The position numbers and the translations under genes were made by a program. Source: Lachnospira hominis (ex Liu et al. 2021) (GTDB lineage Bacteria > Bacillota > Clostridia > Lachnospirales > Lachnospiraceae). From it: DNA of 64,000 nt. Each line of letters opens with the position of its first letter. Position 1 is the stretch's first letter. Below, piece after piece: positions 14,695-24,829 of this stretch. The stretch is from contig NZ_JACOPD010000005.1 in NCBI RefSeq assembly GCF_014287955.1, forward strand, positions 1 to 64,000, written 5' to 3'. The notes under the pieces were generated by a model. That model was not told the origin of the DNA. It did not search any database and worked only from the letters and a program-made list of their open reading frames with translations.

Positions 14695-15612
14695 ATGAAA
14701 AAGAATGAAATTATTGCAAGAGTAACAAAAGCTGTAAATACAGCAACTATTAAGGTAAAAAAACACAGTCCGGAAATTCTTATCGCAGCTGGTGTTGTTG
14801 GAACAGTTGCAAGTGCTGTGATGGCGTGTAAAGCGACAACAAAATTAAGTACGGTATTAGAGGAGCATAAAAAAGATGTGGATGCTGTGCATGAATGCTC
14901 TAAAAATGAGGAAATCAAAGCAGATTATTCACAGGAAGATGCCAAGAAAGACTTGTCTATTATTTATACACAGACAGGAGTAAAGCTTATAAAATTATAT
15001 GCTCCTGCTATTGCGTTAGGTGCATTATCACTTACAAGTATTGTAGCTTCTAATAATATTCTCAGAAAGAGAAATGTAGCTCTGGCAGCAGCATACGCAA
15101 CTGTCGATAAGTCTTTCAAAGAATATCGTAATCGTGTTGTTGAAAGATTTGGAGAGCAGGTAGATAAGGAACTGAAATATGATATTAAGGCAAAGAAATT
15201 TGAGGAAACTGTGAAAGACCCAGATACAGGTAAAGAGAAGAAAGTAAAATCTACTGTTAATGTAGCTAATGCTGACAGTGGATATGCTAGATTTTTTGAT
15301 GAGTCATGTCATGGATATGAAGAAGATTCACAATATAACTTACTTATGTTAAGAGGACAGCAGCAGTATGCAAATGATCTGTTAAAGTCGAGAGGATATA
15401 TATTCTTAAATGATGTATATGATATGATCGGAATTGATAGAACTAAGGAAGGTCAGATTGTTGGCTGGGTATATAACAAAAACAATGAAGTTGGTGATAA
15501 CTTTGTGGACTTTGGCATCTTAGAAACGAACAGAGAAACAGAAGATGGATCATATGAGCCAGCAATTTTATTAGACTTCAATGTGGATGGTAATATATTA
15601 GATCTGATTTAA
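14695..15612 (+). CDS. DUF6353-like membrane protein, paralogue 3
   Basis: The 305-residue protein begins with a basic helix and KKHSPEILIAAGVVGTVASAV (read in two parts, about 22-43), followed by ACKATTKLSTVLEEHKK. A second hydrophobic segment covers about 100-125 (LYAPAIALGALSLTSIVAS), then RNVALAAAYATVDKSFKEYRNRVVE. The C-terminal domain has LNDVYDMIGID and GWVYNKNNE. It is longer than the two others because of an insert with EETVKDPDTGKEKKVKS. Function unknown. Confidence 0.72.
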   Translation: MKKNEIIARVTKAVNTATIKVKKHSPEILIAAGVVGTVASAVMACKATTKLSTVLEEHKKDVDAVHECSKNEEIKADYSQEDAKKDLSIIYTQTGVKLIKLYAPAIALGALSLTSIVASNNILRKRNVALAAAYATVDKSFKEYRNRVVERFGEQVDKELKYDIKAKKFEETVKDPDTGKEKKVKSTVNVANADSGYARFFDESCHGYEEDSQYNLLMLRGQQQYANDLLKSRGYIFLNDVYDMIGIDRTKEGQIVGWVYNKNNEVGDNFVDFGILETNRETEDGSYEPAILLDFNVDGNILDLI

Positions 15613-15627
15613 ACGGAGAATTTGCAT

Positions 15628-16194
15628 ATGAAAAAAATAATTTGGATGATACTACTGATAGTCACAAGTTCTTTTTGCATAGCAGCATCGCCAATCACGA
15701 CAAGTGAAAACGATGAAATTAATGAGACAGTGATAGTTGAGGTTATCAAAACTGAGGCAGTTGAAGAAGTATCATTTAGTCCGAAAGAGGAAGTAGTAGT
15801 CCAAGAGCTGGCACCTCAAGACGTTATCTGCGAAATTGATACTGATATTTCAAATGATGATATTGAGTTAATTGCTCTTGTTACTATGGCTGAAGCTGAG
15901 GGAGAATGCGAAGAGGGCAAACGATTAGTAATTGATACTATTTTAAATCGTGTTGACTCTGATTCTTTTCCTAATACAGTTTATGAAGTAGTTTATCAGC
16001 CAAGTCAATTTTCTTCTATGTGGAATGGGCGAGTTGACAGATGCTATATTGACGATTATATTTGTCAGCTTGTAATTGAAGAACTTCGTAATAGAAAGAA
16101 TTATGATGTTATATTCTTTACAGCTGATAGATATGGAAACTATGGAACACCCATGTTTCAGATTGGAAACCACTATTTTTCAAGTGGAGAATAG
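15628..16194 (+). CDS. SleB/CwlJ-type cell-wall hydrolase with signal peptide
   Basis: The 188-residue protein has an N-terminal signal peptide (KKIIWMILLIVTSSFCIAAS). After a linker, a Hydrolase_2-type domain follows from about residue 78: IELIALVTMAEAEGE with the likely catalytic glutamate, VIDTILNRVDSDSFPNTVYEVVYQ and QFSSMWNG. These proteins cleave peptidoglycan as lytic transglycosylases or amidases. It is exported, and sits far from the lysis genes, so it may help entry, release or remodelling of the wall. ATG 15628 was preferred over TTG 15622, with CGGAG upstream. Confidence 0.8.
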   Translation: MKKIIWMILLIVTSSFCIAASPITTSENDEINETVIVEVIKTEAVEEVSFSPKEEVVVQELAPQDVICEIDTDISNDDIELIALVTMAEAEGECEEGKRLVIDTILNRVDSDSFPNTVYEVVYQPSQFSSMWNGRVDRCYIDDYICQLVIEELRNRKNYDVIFFTADRYGNYGTPMFQIGNHYFSSGE

Positions 16195-16208
16195 AAAGGA
16201 GAATTGTT

Positions 16209-16298
16209 ATGCATGTAGTAGGATTAACATTATCAGCAGTTGCAGGAATTTGCTTTTGGAGCGGTCTTGCTGTCTTATTCGGTGGAAAGGAGCACTAA
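16209..16298 (+). CDS. 29-residue hydrophobic peptide
   Basis: A short frame MHVVGLTLSAVAGICFWSG followed by LAVLFGGKEH is preceded by GAAAGGAG at a good distance. Its end overlaps the ribosome site of the next gene. It would form a single membrane helix. It is supported only by the ribosome site, size and position. Confidence 0.45.
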   Translation: MHVVGLTLSAVAGICFWSGLAVLFGGKEH

Positions 16299-16300
16299 TT

Positions 16301-16465
16301 ATGGAAGGAATTGGTAACTTCATATCAATGATGGATTATATTCTTGATACCAATCGAAAAAGACATATTACAGGGGGCATTCTGTTGAGTGCCTCTTTAC
16401 TTTTTGGCGGTTTAGCATTAACCGTTATGACTATCAAGACAGAGGAGGATAACAATGAACAGTAA
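16301..16465 (+). CDS. Small single-pass membrane protein
   Basis: The 54-residue protein (MEGIGNFISMMDYILD start) has a transmembrane segment (about 24-44, GGILLSASLLFGGLALTVM) and an acidic tail. ATG 16301 follows GGAAAGGAG and overlaps by 11 bases the next gene. A longer frame back to 16076 runs through the cell-wall hydrolase gene and is rejected. Confidence 0.55.
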   Translation: MEGIGNFISMMDYILDTNRKRHITGGILLSASLLFGGLALTVMTIKTEEDNNEQ

Positions 16466-17039
16466 AGTAGCATTTATTTTAGGCACGATTATTGGTGCTG
16501 GAATTGGTGTAGCCGGTACATACTCATATTTTAAAGATAAGTATGAGAAACTCGCGGAAGAAGACTTCAATTCAAGAAGAGTATTTGACGAGGATAAAAA
16601 AGATGAATCAGAAGAGCCTGTTGTTGAAAAAACTACTGACAGTAGAACTGTAGACAAACCGAGTATTGCTGAATATGTAGCAATATTACAGAAGGAAGGC
16701 TATGTGAACTATAGCGATATGCAAGACAAAAAACAGAAGCAGGAAAATGCTGTTGACAGACCATATGTTATACAGCCGTCAGATTTCGGAGAGTTTGATG
16801 ATTACGAAAAAATAAGTCTTACATATACGGCTGACGGAGTGTTACTAGATGATATGAATGAAATTGTGGATGATATTGAAGAAACTGTTGGGGAAGATTC
16901 ACTTGAGCATTTTGGAGAGTATGAGGATGACTCCGTCTATGTGAGAAACGATGCTAAGAAATGCGATTATGAAATTCTGTTAGACCAGAGAAACTATCAG
17001 GAAATTTTTGAAACTCAGCCACATAGAACGGAGATGTAA
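16455..17039 (+). CDS. Membrane-anchored conserved phage protein
   Basis: The 194-residue protein begins with a transmembrane anchor (about 4-24, VAFILGTIIGAGIGVAGTYSY) and continues with an acidic linker. The C-terminal half has QPSDFGEFDDYEKISLTYTA, then DSLEHFGEYEDDSVYVRND and CDYEILLDQRNY. I recognise it as conserved among Clostridia phages, usually near such small membrane proteins; function is unknown. It overlaps the next gene by one base (TAATGA). Confidence 0.65.
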   Translation: MNSKVAFILGTIIGAGIGVAGTYSYFKDKYEKLAEEDFNSRRVFDEDKKDESEEPVVEKTTDSRTVDKPSIAEYVAILQKEGYVNYSDMQDKKQKQENAVDRPYVIQPSDFGEFDDYEKISLTYTADGVLLDDMNEIVDDIEETVGEDSLEHFGEYEDDSVYVRNDAKKCDYEILLDQRNYQEIFETQPHRTEM

Positions 17040-17587
17040 TGACCAGAGACGAATTAAAATTTGATTATTTCGATTGGATGTATGGTCTGGTATGTGATAC
17101 AAAATATCCGAAGAAATTATCATATAGAAAGCTATTAAATTTTCTCCATAATATGGATTTCACATATCAGCTTACTATGGACAGCAATCGATTTGAGGAC
17201 GGTATTGAACTACGTTATCGATTTGGATACGAGAACGGATATGACTGCTCTGTTATAGCGAATTATCTGGATGATAGTCCATGTAGCGTATTGGAGATGC
17301 TAATAGCACTTTCAATTCGTTTAGAGGAACATATTATGGACGACCCAGAGATTGGTGACAGAACAGGACAATGGTTCTGGAATATGATTACTAATCTTGG
17401 GCTGGGCTCTATGGATGACAGAAAATTTAATGAGAATCGTGTTGAAGATATTGTAACAAGATTTTTAGAGAGGCAGTATGAGCCAGACGGGCAAGGCGGA
17501 TTATTTACACTTGAAAATTGTCACTATGACTTGAGAAAAGTGGAAATTTGGTATCAGGCATGTTGGTATCTTGACAGTATTACTTGA
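17039..17587 (+). CDS. Conserved gut-phage protein
   Basis: The 182-residue acidic protein starts MTRDELKFDYFDWMYGLVC and includes SYRKLLNFLHNMDFTY, ELRYRFGYENGYD and a tryptophan-rich end. It is a conserved type in phages of gut Clostridia, commonly upstream of replication genes; no function is known. ATG overlaps the TAA of the preceding gene, which suggests translational coupling. Confidence 0.65.
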   Translation: MTRDELKFDYFDWMYGLVCDTKYPKKLSYRKLLNFLHNMDFTYQLTMDSNRFEDGIELRYRFGYENGYDCSVIANYLDDSPCSVLEMLIALSIRLEEHIMDDPEIGDRTGQWFWNMITNLGLGSMDDRKFNENRVEDIVTRFLERQYEPDGQGGLFTLENCHYDLRKVEIWYQACWYLDSIT

Positions 17588-17608
17588 TTTGAAAGGAGAT
17601 TACTTATT

Positions 17609-17842
17609 ATGAACGATTTAGTAAGTTATATTTTTAGAAATATGGATGCTACAGATAAGCACCTTGTACGCATTTACAAAGCATTGGTGCATCAGAACAA
17701 ATTTAATAAGGCTGTGACATTATTTAGTATCGTTACAACCTTAAATTTACTTGCGATGCGTGCTGACAGTAAAAAGATGCAGCAGGAAATCACAGCTTTG
17801 CGAAAAGAAATTGATGGGTTAAAGGAATCGGAAGGAGTATAA
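17609..17842 (+). CDS. Small membrane protein
   Basis: The 77-residue protein has a hydrophobic segment in the middle (about 32-50, AVTLFSIVTTLNLLAM) and a C-terminal coiled coil (MQQEITALRKEIDGLKESE). Function unknown. It is the last small gene before the replication protein, with a GAAAGGAG ribosome site. Confidence 0.6.
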   Translation: MNDLVSYIFRNMDATDKHLVRIYKALVHQNKFNKAVTLFSIVTTLNLLAMRADSKKMQQEITALRKEIDGLKESEGV

Positions 17843-17846
17843 AAAT

Positions 17847-20800
17847 GTGATGTTGGATTTTATGGTGGTTTCAACGCGTAGTACAAAGCGCGGAACAATA
17901 GAAATCTATCCAAAGTTCCTTATTAAAAAAAGCACAGATCTTATGATTCGAGGTGGTGATTTTTACGCTATCTGGATAGAAGAACGTGGTTTATGGTCTA
18001 CCGATGAACAGGATGCTTTACAACTTATAGACCGCGAACTGGATAGATATGCTGAGGAGAATCGCCAACGCTTTAACTCAGATATTAAAGTCCTGCATAT
18101 GTGGGACGCTGAGAGCGGAATGATTGACTCTTGGCATAAATACTGTCAGAAGCAATTACGAGACAGTTTTCATACGCTTGACGATAAACTTATATTTTCC
18201 AATACGGAAACAACAAAAAAAGATTATGCGAGCAAGCGGCTTAATTATCCTCTTGAAGAGGGGGATATAACAGCATACGAAAAACTGATTAGCACTTTAT
18301 ATTCTCCTGAAGAACGAATGAAGATAGAGTGGGCTATCGGTTCAATAGTATGTGGTGAATCGCAGAAATTACAGAAATTTCTTGTACTATATGGAGCAGC
18401 AGGTACAGGTAAATCAACAATTTTAAATATTATTCAGCAATTATTTGAGGGTTATTACTCAGTCTTTGATGCGAAAGCATTGGGGTCTAGTAGTAACTCT
18501 TTTGCGTTAGAGGCATTTAAAAGTAATCCATTGGTGGCTATTCAGCACGATGGAGACTTGTCAAGGATTGAGGATAATACAAGGCTTAACAGTTTGGTCT
18601 CACATGAGTTAATGACTGTAAATGAGAAATTCAAATCAACATATGCAAACCGCTTCAAATGTTTCTTATTTATGGGAACTAATAAACCTGTACGTATTAC
18701 AGATGCCAAATCTGGTCTTATAAGACGACTGATTGATGTATCTCCATCTGGAAATAAGCTTAATCCAAAGGAATACAAAACAATTGTAAAACAGGTTAGC
18801 TTTGAACTTGGAGCAATTGCTTATCATTGTCAGGAAATATATTTGGATAATCCTGGCAGATACGACAATTATATTCCAATTTCAATGCTTGGTGCGTCTA
18901 ATGATTTTTATAACTTTATAGCTGATTCTTATTATGTGTTTAAAAAAGAAGACGGAACAACCCTTAAAGCGGCTTGGGAAATGTATAAGAATTACTGTGA
19001 TGAAGCGAAAGTTGGTTATCCGTTATCAAGAAGAGCATTTCAGGAAGAATTGAAGAACTATTTCAAGGATTTCCAGGAGAGATTTAATTTTGATGACGGT
19101 TCAAGAGTACGAAGCTATTATATAGGATTTAAGACAGATAAGTTTGAAAGTGATGCTCAGACAAAGAAAAAAGAGACACCAAAAACTTATCAGATAGAGT
19201 TCAAAGAACAGGAGTCAGTATTTGATTCTGTATGTGCGGATTGTCCAGCACAATATGCTTCGCAAAATGAAACCCCACAGCAGAAATGGGAAAAAGTAAA
19301 AACAAAATTATCTGCTCTGGATACCTCACAAATTCATTATGTGAAAGTTCCAGAAAATCACATTGTCGTAGATTTTGATATTCCGGACGAAACAGGAAAT
19401 AAATCTTTCGAAAAGAATTTGGAAGCTGCTAGTAAGTTGCCACCGACTTATGCAGAACTGAGTAAAAGTGGTCAAGGAATACATCTTCATTATTTATATT
19501 CTGGAGACCCTTCTAAGCTAAGCAGAATCTACGACGACCATATAGAGGTAAAAGTATTTACTGGTAAAAGTTCATTAAGAAGAAAACTAACGAAATGCAA
19601 CAATTTACCAATAGCTACTATATCTTCTGGATTACCAATGAAAGGAGAAGACAAAATGGTAAATTTTGATACCATAAAAAGCGAGAAAGGACTTAGGACA
19701 CTTATAAAGAGAAATCTCAATAAAGAAATCCACCCAGGAACTAAGCCAAGTATCGATTTCATATACAAAATATTGGAGGATGCTCATAGCAGTGAACTCA
19801 AATATGATGTAACAGATATGCGAAATGCGGTATTAGCATTTGCAGCTAACAGCTCTCATCAGGCAGAGTATTGTATCAAGCTCGTCAACAAGATGCAGTT
19901 TAAATCGGAAGAAAATTCTAATGCTGTAAAAAATGATGATGCAAAGCTTGTATTCTATGATATCGAGGTATTTCCGAACCTGTTCCTGGTCAACTGGAAA
20001 ATAGAGGGTGAGGGAAAGCCTGTTGTCAGAATGATTAATCCAACACCAAGTGATATCGAGGAGCTGATGCAGTTCAGACTGGTTGGCTTCAACTGTCGGA
20101 GATATGATAACCATATTCTGTACGCAAGGTTAATGGGTTATACAAATGAACAGCTCTATAACCTTTCGCAGAAAATCATTAATGGAAGTCCGAACTGTTT
20201 CTTTGGAGAGGCATACAACGTATCCTATACGGACGTGTATGATTTCGCTTCAGCTGGTAATAAGAAGAGTCTTAAGAAATTAGAAATCGAGATGGGAAAC
20301 CTCACCGATGATGATCTCAAGAAAAAAGGATTTTCTGACGAAAAAATAAGAGTTATCAAAGCTGGAACGCATCACCAGGAGCTTGGTCTTCCATGGGACC
20401 AACCGGTTCCGGAAGAGCTTTGGATTAAAGTCGCTGAGTATTGTGATAACGATGTTATTGCTACTGAGGCAGCCTTTAATTATCTTGAGGCTGACTGGAC
20501 AGCACGACAGATTCTGGCAGATTTAGCAGAGATGACTGTTAACGATACTACAAACTCTCTTACAACCAGAATTATATTTGGAACCAACCGAAAACCGCAG
20601 TCAGAATTCCATTACAGAAATCTGGCAGAGCCGGTAGAGTCGCTGGATAAAGAGAGTATGGATTTCCTTAAGGAAGCCTGCCCTAAGATGATGGAAGAGC
20701 CTCACTATGGTTGGAAGTACAATGATAAGAACGAAGTTCCATTCGAATCCCGCAGCGTTCTTCCATATTTCCCTGGGTATGTATTTGACCATGGAAAATC

Positions 20801-22181
20801 CACATATCGTGGAGAAGAAGTAGGTGAGGGCGGATTTGCTCAGGGCGTTCCTGGAATGTATGAAAACGCAGCACTTCTGGATATTTCGTCAATGCATCCG
20901 CATAGTGCTATTGCTGAGGTTCTGTTTGGACCGAGATTCACGAAAGCATTCCGCGATATTGTTGAGGGTCGTGTAAGCATTAAACATGAGGCTTGGAGCA
21001 TTGTTAATACCATGCTTGATGGTAAGCTTACTCCGCATATTCAGAGAGTTATCGACGGTGAAATGACATCAGAAGATCTCGCTAATGCACTGAAGACAGC
21101 TATCAATTCGGTATACGGTCTTACATCTGCGTCCTTTGATAATCCGTTCCGTGATCCGAGAAACATCGATAACATCGTGGCAAAACGTGGAGCATTGTTC
21201 ATGATTGATCTTAAGAACGAGGTTCTGAAGCGTGGATTCCAAGTTGCTCATATTAAGACAGACTCTATTAAGATCCCGGATGCAACGCCAGAGATCATTC
21301 AGTTCGTTATGGACTTTGGCGAGAGGTATGGATACACATTTGAACATGAGGCTACGTATGATCGTATGTGCTTGGTCAATGATGCCGTATATATTGCAAA
21401 GTATAAATCGGCAGAGGAATGCGAGAAAATGTATGGTTACGTTCCTGGCGACAACAAAAAGAAAGGCGGAAAATGGACGGCGACAGGTACTCAGTTCCAG
21501 ATTCCATATGTATTTAAGAAGCTGTTCAGCAGAGAAGACATCGCATTTGAAGATATGTGCGAGACCAAATCTGTGAGCAGCTCTTTATATTTGGACTTAA
21601 ATGAAGATTTACCGGATGTATATCAATATGAAAAAGAGCTAAGCAAGGCTGAAAGCGATTTCAAGAAAGGGTTACTGTCCGATACGACATTTGAAAGCAC
21701 TTGTCAGAAATTAAATCCACTTATTGCAGAGGGACATAATTATCGCTTCATCGGTAAAGTTGGACAATTCTGTCCTATAAAAGACGGATGCGGTGGCGGA
21801 TTACTTATGCGTGAAAAAGACGGTAAGTATTATGCCGCAACAGCTACAAAGGGCTATAGATGGCTTGAATCTGAGATGGTCAGAGAATTAGATAAGGTTA
21901 ATGACATCGATAGGTCTTACTATGACAAACTTGTAAATGAGGCGGTAGATACTATTTCGCAGTATGGTGATTTCGAATGGTTCGTATCGGATGATCCATA
22001 TATAACAGAAAAGAAGCAGAATGCACCAAAGCTTATGCCTTGCGGAGATGCTAAATACGCAACTTGTTTTGACTGTCCATATTTTAATGATGATGTGCAT
22101 CATATGAATTGCAGTAAAAATTATGATATTTCAGAAGTAATTTCAAGTCAGGTGATGAACCCACCTGTAGAAACTAAATAA
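17847..22181 (+). CDS. SF3 helicase-primase-family B DNA polymerase fusion
   Basis: This 1444-residue protein combines three replication activities. Residues about 1-400 form a P4/D5-type SF3 helicase: Walker [10 protein letters not shown] (183-191), Walker B in AIQHDGD, sensor MGTNK, arginine finger [10 protein letters not shown]. Residues about 450-640 resemble an archaeo-eukaryotic primase (AEP): VVDFDI with D509, and SGQGIHLHY near 541. From about 700 a DNA polymerase follows: exonuclease YDIEVFPN (D705, E707), FNCRRYDNH and YCDNDV (D867, D869); polymerase motif A DISSMHP (D1012), motif [10 protein letters not shown] (K1083), motif C IKTDS (D1139). The usual first aspartate of DTDS is lysine, but the catalytic one is kept. 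A cysteine cluster ends the protein. GTG 17847 or ATG 17850 may be the start, after GGAAGGAG. Confidence 0.85.
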   Translation: MMLDFMVVSTRSTKRGTIEIYPKFLIKKSTDLMIRGGDFYAIWIEERGLWSTDEQDALQLIDRELDRYAEENRQRFNSDIKVLHMWDAESGMIDSWHKYCQKQLRDSFHTLDDKLIFSNTETTKKDYASKRLNYPLEEGDITAYEKLISTLYSPEERMKIEWAIGSIVCGESQKLQKFLVLYGAAGTGKSTILNIIQQLFEGYYSVFDAKALGSSSNSFALEAFKSNPLVAIQHDGDLSRIEDNTRLNSLVSHELMTVNEKFKSTYANRFKCFLFMGTNKPVRITDAKSGLIRRLIDVSPSGNKLNPKEYKTIVKQVSFELGAIAYHCQEIYLDNPGRYDNYIPISMLGASNDFYNFIADSYYVFKKEDGTTLKAAWEMYKNYCDEAKVGYPLSRRAFQEELKNYFKDFQERFNFDDGSRVRSYYIGFKTDKFESDAQTKKKETPKTYQIEFKEQESVFDSVCADCPAQYASQNETPQQKWEKVKTKLSALDTSQIHYVKVPENHIVVDFDIPDETGNKSFEKNLEAASKLPPTYAELSKSGQGIHLHYLYSGDPSKLSRIYDDHIEVKVFTGKSSLRRKLTKCNNLPIATISSGLPMKGEDKMVNFDTIKSEKGLRTLIKRNLNKEIHPGTKPSIDFIYKILEDAHSSELKYDVTDMRNAVLAFAANSSHQAEYCIKLVNKMQFKSEENSNAVKNDDAKLVFYDIEVFPNLFLVNWKIEGEGKPVVRMINPTPSDIEELMQFRLVGFNCRRYDNHILYARLMGYTNEQLYNLSQKIINGSPNCFFGEAYNVSYTDVYDFASAGNKKSLKKLEIEMGNLTDDDLKKKGFSDEKIRVIKAGTHHQELGLPWDQPVPEELWIKVAEYCDNDVIATEAAFNYLEADWTARQILADLAEMTVNDTTNSLTTRIIFGTNRKPQSEFHYRNLAEPVESLDKESMDFLKEACPKMMEEPHYGWKYNDKNEVPFESRSVLPYFPGYVFDHGKSTYRGEEVGEGGFAQGVPGMYENAALLDISSMHPHSAIAEVLFGPRFTKAFRDIVEGRVSIKHEAWSIVNTMLDGKLTPHIQRVIDGEMTSEDLANALKTAINSVYGLTSASFDNPFRDPRNIDNIVAKRGALFMIDLKNEVLKRGFQVAHIKTDSIKIPDATPEIIQFVMDFGERYGYTFEHEATYDRMCLVNDAVYIAKYKSAEECEKMYGYVPGDNKKKGGKWTATGTQFQIPYVFKKLFSREDIAFEDMCETKSVSSSLYLDLNEDLPDVYQYEKELSKAESDFKKGLLSDTTFESTCQKLNPLIAEGHNYRFIGKVGQFCPIKDGCGGGLLMREKDGKYYAATATKGYRWLESEMVRELDKVNDIDRSYYDKLVNEAVDTISQYGDFEWFVSDDPYITEKKQNAPKLMPCGDAKYATCFDCPYFNDDVHHMNCSKNYDISEVISSQVMNPPVETK

Positions 22182-22201
22182 CAATTAAAGGAGATTTTAT
22201 C

Positions 22202-22693
22202 ATGGCTAATAAAGCAGTAGGAAACATTAAAATTGAAGGGGCTCATATCATATTTAGAAACTTTAGAGGAGAGGAGTCCAAGTACAATCGTGATGGAGAT
22301 AGAAACTTCTGCGTACTCATTGAAGATGATACGGATGTTGAGCAGTTATCAAAAGACGGTTGGAATGTAAGAATTCTTGAGCCTAGAGACGATGGTGATG
22401 AGCCAAAGCATTATATTCAGGTAGCTGTAAGTTATAAGAACATTCCACCAAAGATTTATATGGTGACAAGAAAAGCGACTACCGAATTAGATGAGGATTC
22501 TATCAGCACATTGGATTTTGCTGAAATAAGTAATGTCGATTTGGTTATAAGACCATATTCTTGGGAAGTGAATGGAAAAACTGGAATCAAGGCATATGTC
22601 AAGACGATGTATGTAACTATCGAAGAGGATGAGTTTGCTGAAAAATATGCAAGAGAAGAAGCTACAGTAGAGGATGGGGTTCCATTCTATTAA
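22202..22693 (+). CDS. Single-stranded-DNA-binding-like protein
   Basis: The 163-residue protein is beta-rich and starts [20 protein letters not shown]. It includes [31 protein letters not shown] and [22 protein letters not shown], a pattern seen in phage SSB-like OB-fold proteins encoded next to such polymerases. It has an acidic C-terminal region ([19 protein letters not shown]), like SSB tails that recruit partners. The position between the replication fusion and helicase supports this, but no diagnostic motif exists. It has its own terminator. Confidence 0.6.
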   Translation: MANKAVGNIKIEGAHIIFRNFRGEESKYNRDGDRNFCVLIEDDTDVEQLSKDGWNVRILEPRDDGDEPKHYIQVAVSYKNIPPKIYMVTRKATTELDEDSISTLDFAEISNVDLVIRPYSWEVNGKTGIKAYVKTMYVTIEEDEFAEKYAREEATVEDGVPFY

Positions 22694-22700
22694 AATCTGC

Positions 22701-22738
22701 GGGTGTCAGCTAATTATGGTTGGCACCCATTTATATTT
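22701..22738 (+). terminator. Hairpin after the SSB-like gene
   Basis: GGGTGTCA (22701-22708) pairs with TGGCACCC (22721-22728) with one G-T. The tail ATTTATATTT is only moderately T-rich. Confidence 0.55.
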
Positions 22739-22752
22739 GAAAGGAGACGCAT

Positions 22753-23616
22753 ATGTTCTTTAAGAAAAAGTCATTTAATAAGCCGAAGCCACCGGTTGAG
22801 AATGTGACAAAGAAATGGGAACCGACAATTGATTTATCAAACATTGATAAAAAGAAAACGGTCGAACCAAAACAAAAAGTAGAAATGAAAACAGAAAAAA
22901 TGCCGGTCGGGACATATTCAAAAGACTTTCTGAATGAGTTTAATAAACTGACAAGAACTCATAGACCATTCGATGTTTGGAGAGATTTTGTAATTATGTT
23001 TGCTTGTGCAATATCGAATCCTCTTGACAAATTTCACTATAAGGACAGAGAAGAAAGATATTTAAGCATCATTCATAAGTATAGTAAGGAGAAACAGATG
23101 ATATTTCCTAAACTGGCTGCATATACAACAATGGCTTTGGAAGCTAATCCGGAACAGGATTTCTTAGGAAAAATATTTATGGATTTAGGACTTGGTAATA
23201 GTTCGGCAGGTCAGTTCTTCACACCATATTCAGTTTGTCAGCTGATGGCAGATGTTGTTACCAGTGATTTGGACGATAATCTTCAAGACAAGTTAGAAAA
23301 GCAAGGTTATATTTCTCTTGCTGATGAATGTTGTGGAGCAGGAGCAACACTTATAGCAGCTATTAATACCATTAAAAGAAAAATGGAAAAAGCAACGCCA
23401 TCAATGAACTTTCAAAGACATTTGTTGGTTGTCGGACAGGATATTGATGAAACAGTTGCTCTTATGTGCTATATACAAATTTCTTTACTTGGTGTAGCTG
23501 GTTATATAAAAGTTGGAAATTCTATAACAGATCCGATGACCACAGATGACGATAAGAGCAAATATTGGTATACACCTATGTGCTTTTCGGATATTTGGAT
23601 GATTAGGAGATTTTGA
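22753..23616 (+). CDS. N6-methyltransferase-fold protein lacking the NPPY motif
   Basis: The 287-residue protein has a lysine- and proline-rich start (1-50) and an HsdM-like methyltransferase fold: GQFFTPYSVCQLMADV (about 156-171), the SAM-binding ECCGAGATLIAAINT, and GQDIDETVALMCYIQISL. The place where the catalytic (N/D)PP(Y/F) motif is expected, after GNSITD, instead reads DDDKSKYWYTPMCFSDIWMIRRF in pieces, and the protein ends. So SAM binding is plausible but base methylation is doubtful. It lies between the SSB-like and helicase genes, which suggests a replication or modification partner role. Confidence 0.65.
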   Translation: MFFKKKSFNKPKPPVENVTKKWEPTIDLSNIDKKKTVEPKQKVEMKTEKMPVGTYSKDFLNEFNKLTRTHRPFDVWRDFVIMFACAISNPLDKFHYKDREERYLSIIHKYSKEKQMIFPKLAAYTTMALEANPEQDFLGKIFMDLGLGNSSAGQFFTPYSVCQLMADVVTSDLDDNLQDKLEKQGYISLADECCGAGATLIAAINTIKRKMEKATPSMNFQRHLLVVGQDIDETVALMCYIQISLLGVAGYIKVGNSITDPMTTDDDKSKYWYTPMCFSDIWMIRRF

Positions 23617-23617
23617 T

Positions 23618-24829
23618 ATGGCGGGTGTTACATTAAGAGACTATCAATTAGATGCAATAAAAAGGATGAAAACTGGTTGCATTTTATGTGGTGGTGTTGG
23701 AAGTGGAAAATCCTTAACATCAATAGCTTATTACTATGTGCGAAATGGTGGAATTATTGGGACTGATATTTATGAACCAATGGATGATCCGCCTAAAGAT
23801 TTGTATATTATAACAACTGCCAGAAAGCGTGATACTTGCGAATGGGATGGGGAGTTAGCACCATTTCTATTATCTACACACGACGATGTAAATTTATATT
23901 CTAACAAAGTGATTGTAGATTCGTGGAATAACGTGAAAAAGTATTCAGATGTAAAGAATGCCTTCTTTATATTTGATGAGCAAAGAGTTGTTGGCAGCGG
24001 AACATGGGTAAAGGCATTCTTGAAGATTGCGAAAAGTAACGAATGGATTTTGCTATCTGCTACGCCTGGTGATACTTGGCAGGATTATATACCAGTCTTT
24101 GTAGCGAATGGGTTCTATAAAAATCGAAGTGAATTTACAAGAGAACACATTGTTTATAGTAGATTCAGCAAGTTTCCGAAGATTGACAGATATCTTAATA
24201 CAGAACGTTTAATCAGACTTCGGAATAAAATCCTTGTTAATATGGATTTCAAACGAGAAACTGTATCGCACCATGAAGATATTTATGTTGGATATGACTC
24301 TATTATATATAAGGAAGTAACTAAAAATCGATGGGACCCATATAAAAACGAACCACTCCAGAATGCGGCAGGACTTTGCTATGTATGGCGGAAGCTTGTA
24401 AATATGGATGAATCAAGACAAGTGGCTTTGCTTGAGGTTATGGAGAAGCATCCGAAAGCTATTATATTTTACAACTTTGATTATGAGTTGGAGCTATTGA
24501 AAAATATTCTGACGGAATATGAAGTTGCCGAATGGAACGGTCATAAGCATCAACCAGTTCCAACAAGTGATAAATGGGCTTATCTTGTTCAATACAATGC
24601 TGGAGCAGAAGGATGGAACTGCATCACAACAGATACAATTATATTCTTCTCACAAAATTATTCTTACAAAATAATGGCTCAGTCAGCAGGAAGAATTGAC
24701 AGGATGAATACACCATTTAAAGACTTGTATTATTATCACTTAAAATCTCGCTCTGGAATAGATACAGCTATAGCTAGAGCATTAAAAGAGAAAAAGACGT
24801 TTAATGAAAGGAGATACGTAAAATGGTAA
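23618..24829 (+). CDS. SF2 (SNF2/DEAD-like) helicase
   Basis: The 403-residue protein has SF2 motifs in order: Q-like LRDYQLDAIKRM, Walker A GGVGSGKS (K31), DE box FDEQR (D120, E121), motif III LLSATPGDTW, and motif VI QSAGRIDRMNTP. The compact size and the DExR form resemble phage helicases of the SNF2 or DEAD type involved in replication restart or recombination. It starts two bases after the methyltransferase-like gene and overlaps the Bro-N gene by seven bases, so the three are one transcription unit. Confidence 0.85.
   Translation: MAGVTLRDYQLDAIKRMKTGCILCGGVGSGKSLTSIAYYYVRNGGIIGTDIYEPMDDPPKDLYIITTARKRDTCEWDGELAPFLLSTHDDVNLYSNKVIVDSWNNVKKYSDVKNAFFIFDEQRVVGSGTWVKAFLKIAKSNEWILLSATPGDTWQDYIPVFVANGFYKNRSEFTREHIVYSRFSKFPKIDRYLNTERLIRLRNKILVNMDFKRETVSHHEDIYVGYDSIIYKEVTKNRWDPYKNEPLQNAAGLCYVWRKLVNMDESRQVALLEVMEKHPKAIIFYNFDYELELLKNILTEYEVAEWNGHKHQPVPTSDKWAYLVQYNAGAEGWNCITTDTIIFFSQNYSYKIMAQSAGRIDRMNTPFKDLYYYHLKSRSGIDTAIARALKEKKTFNERRYVKW

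Noticed and set aside
16076..16465. 129-codon frame overlapping the cell-wall hydrolase end
   Set aside because: Only the part from ATG 16301 has a ribosome site; the upstream part is out of frame with the hydrolase.
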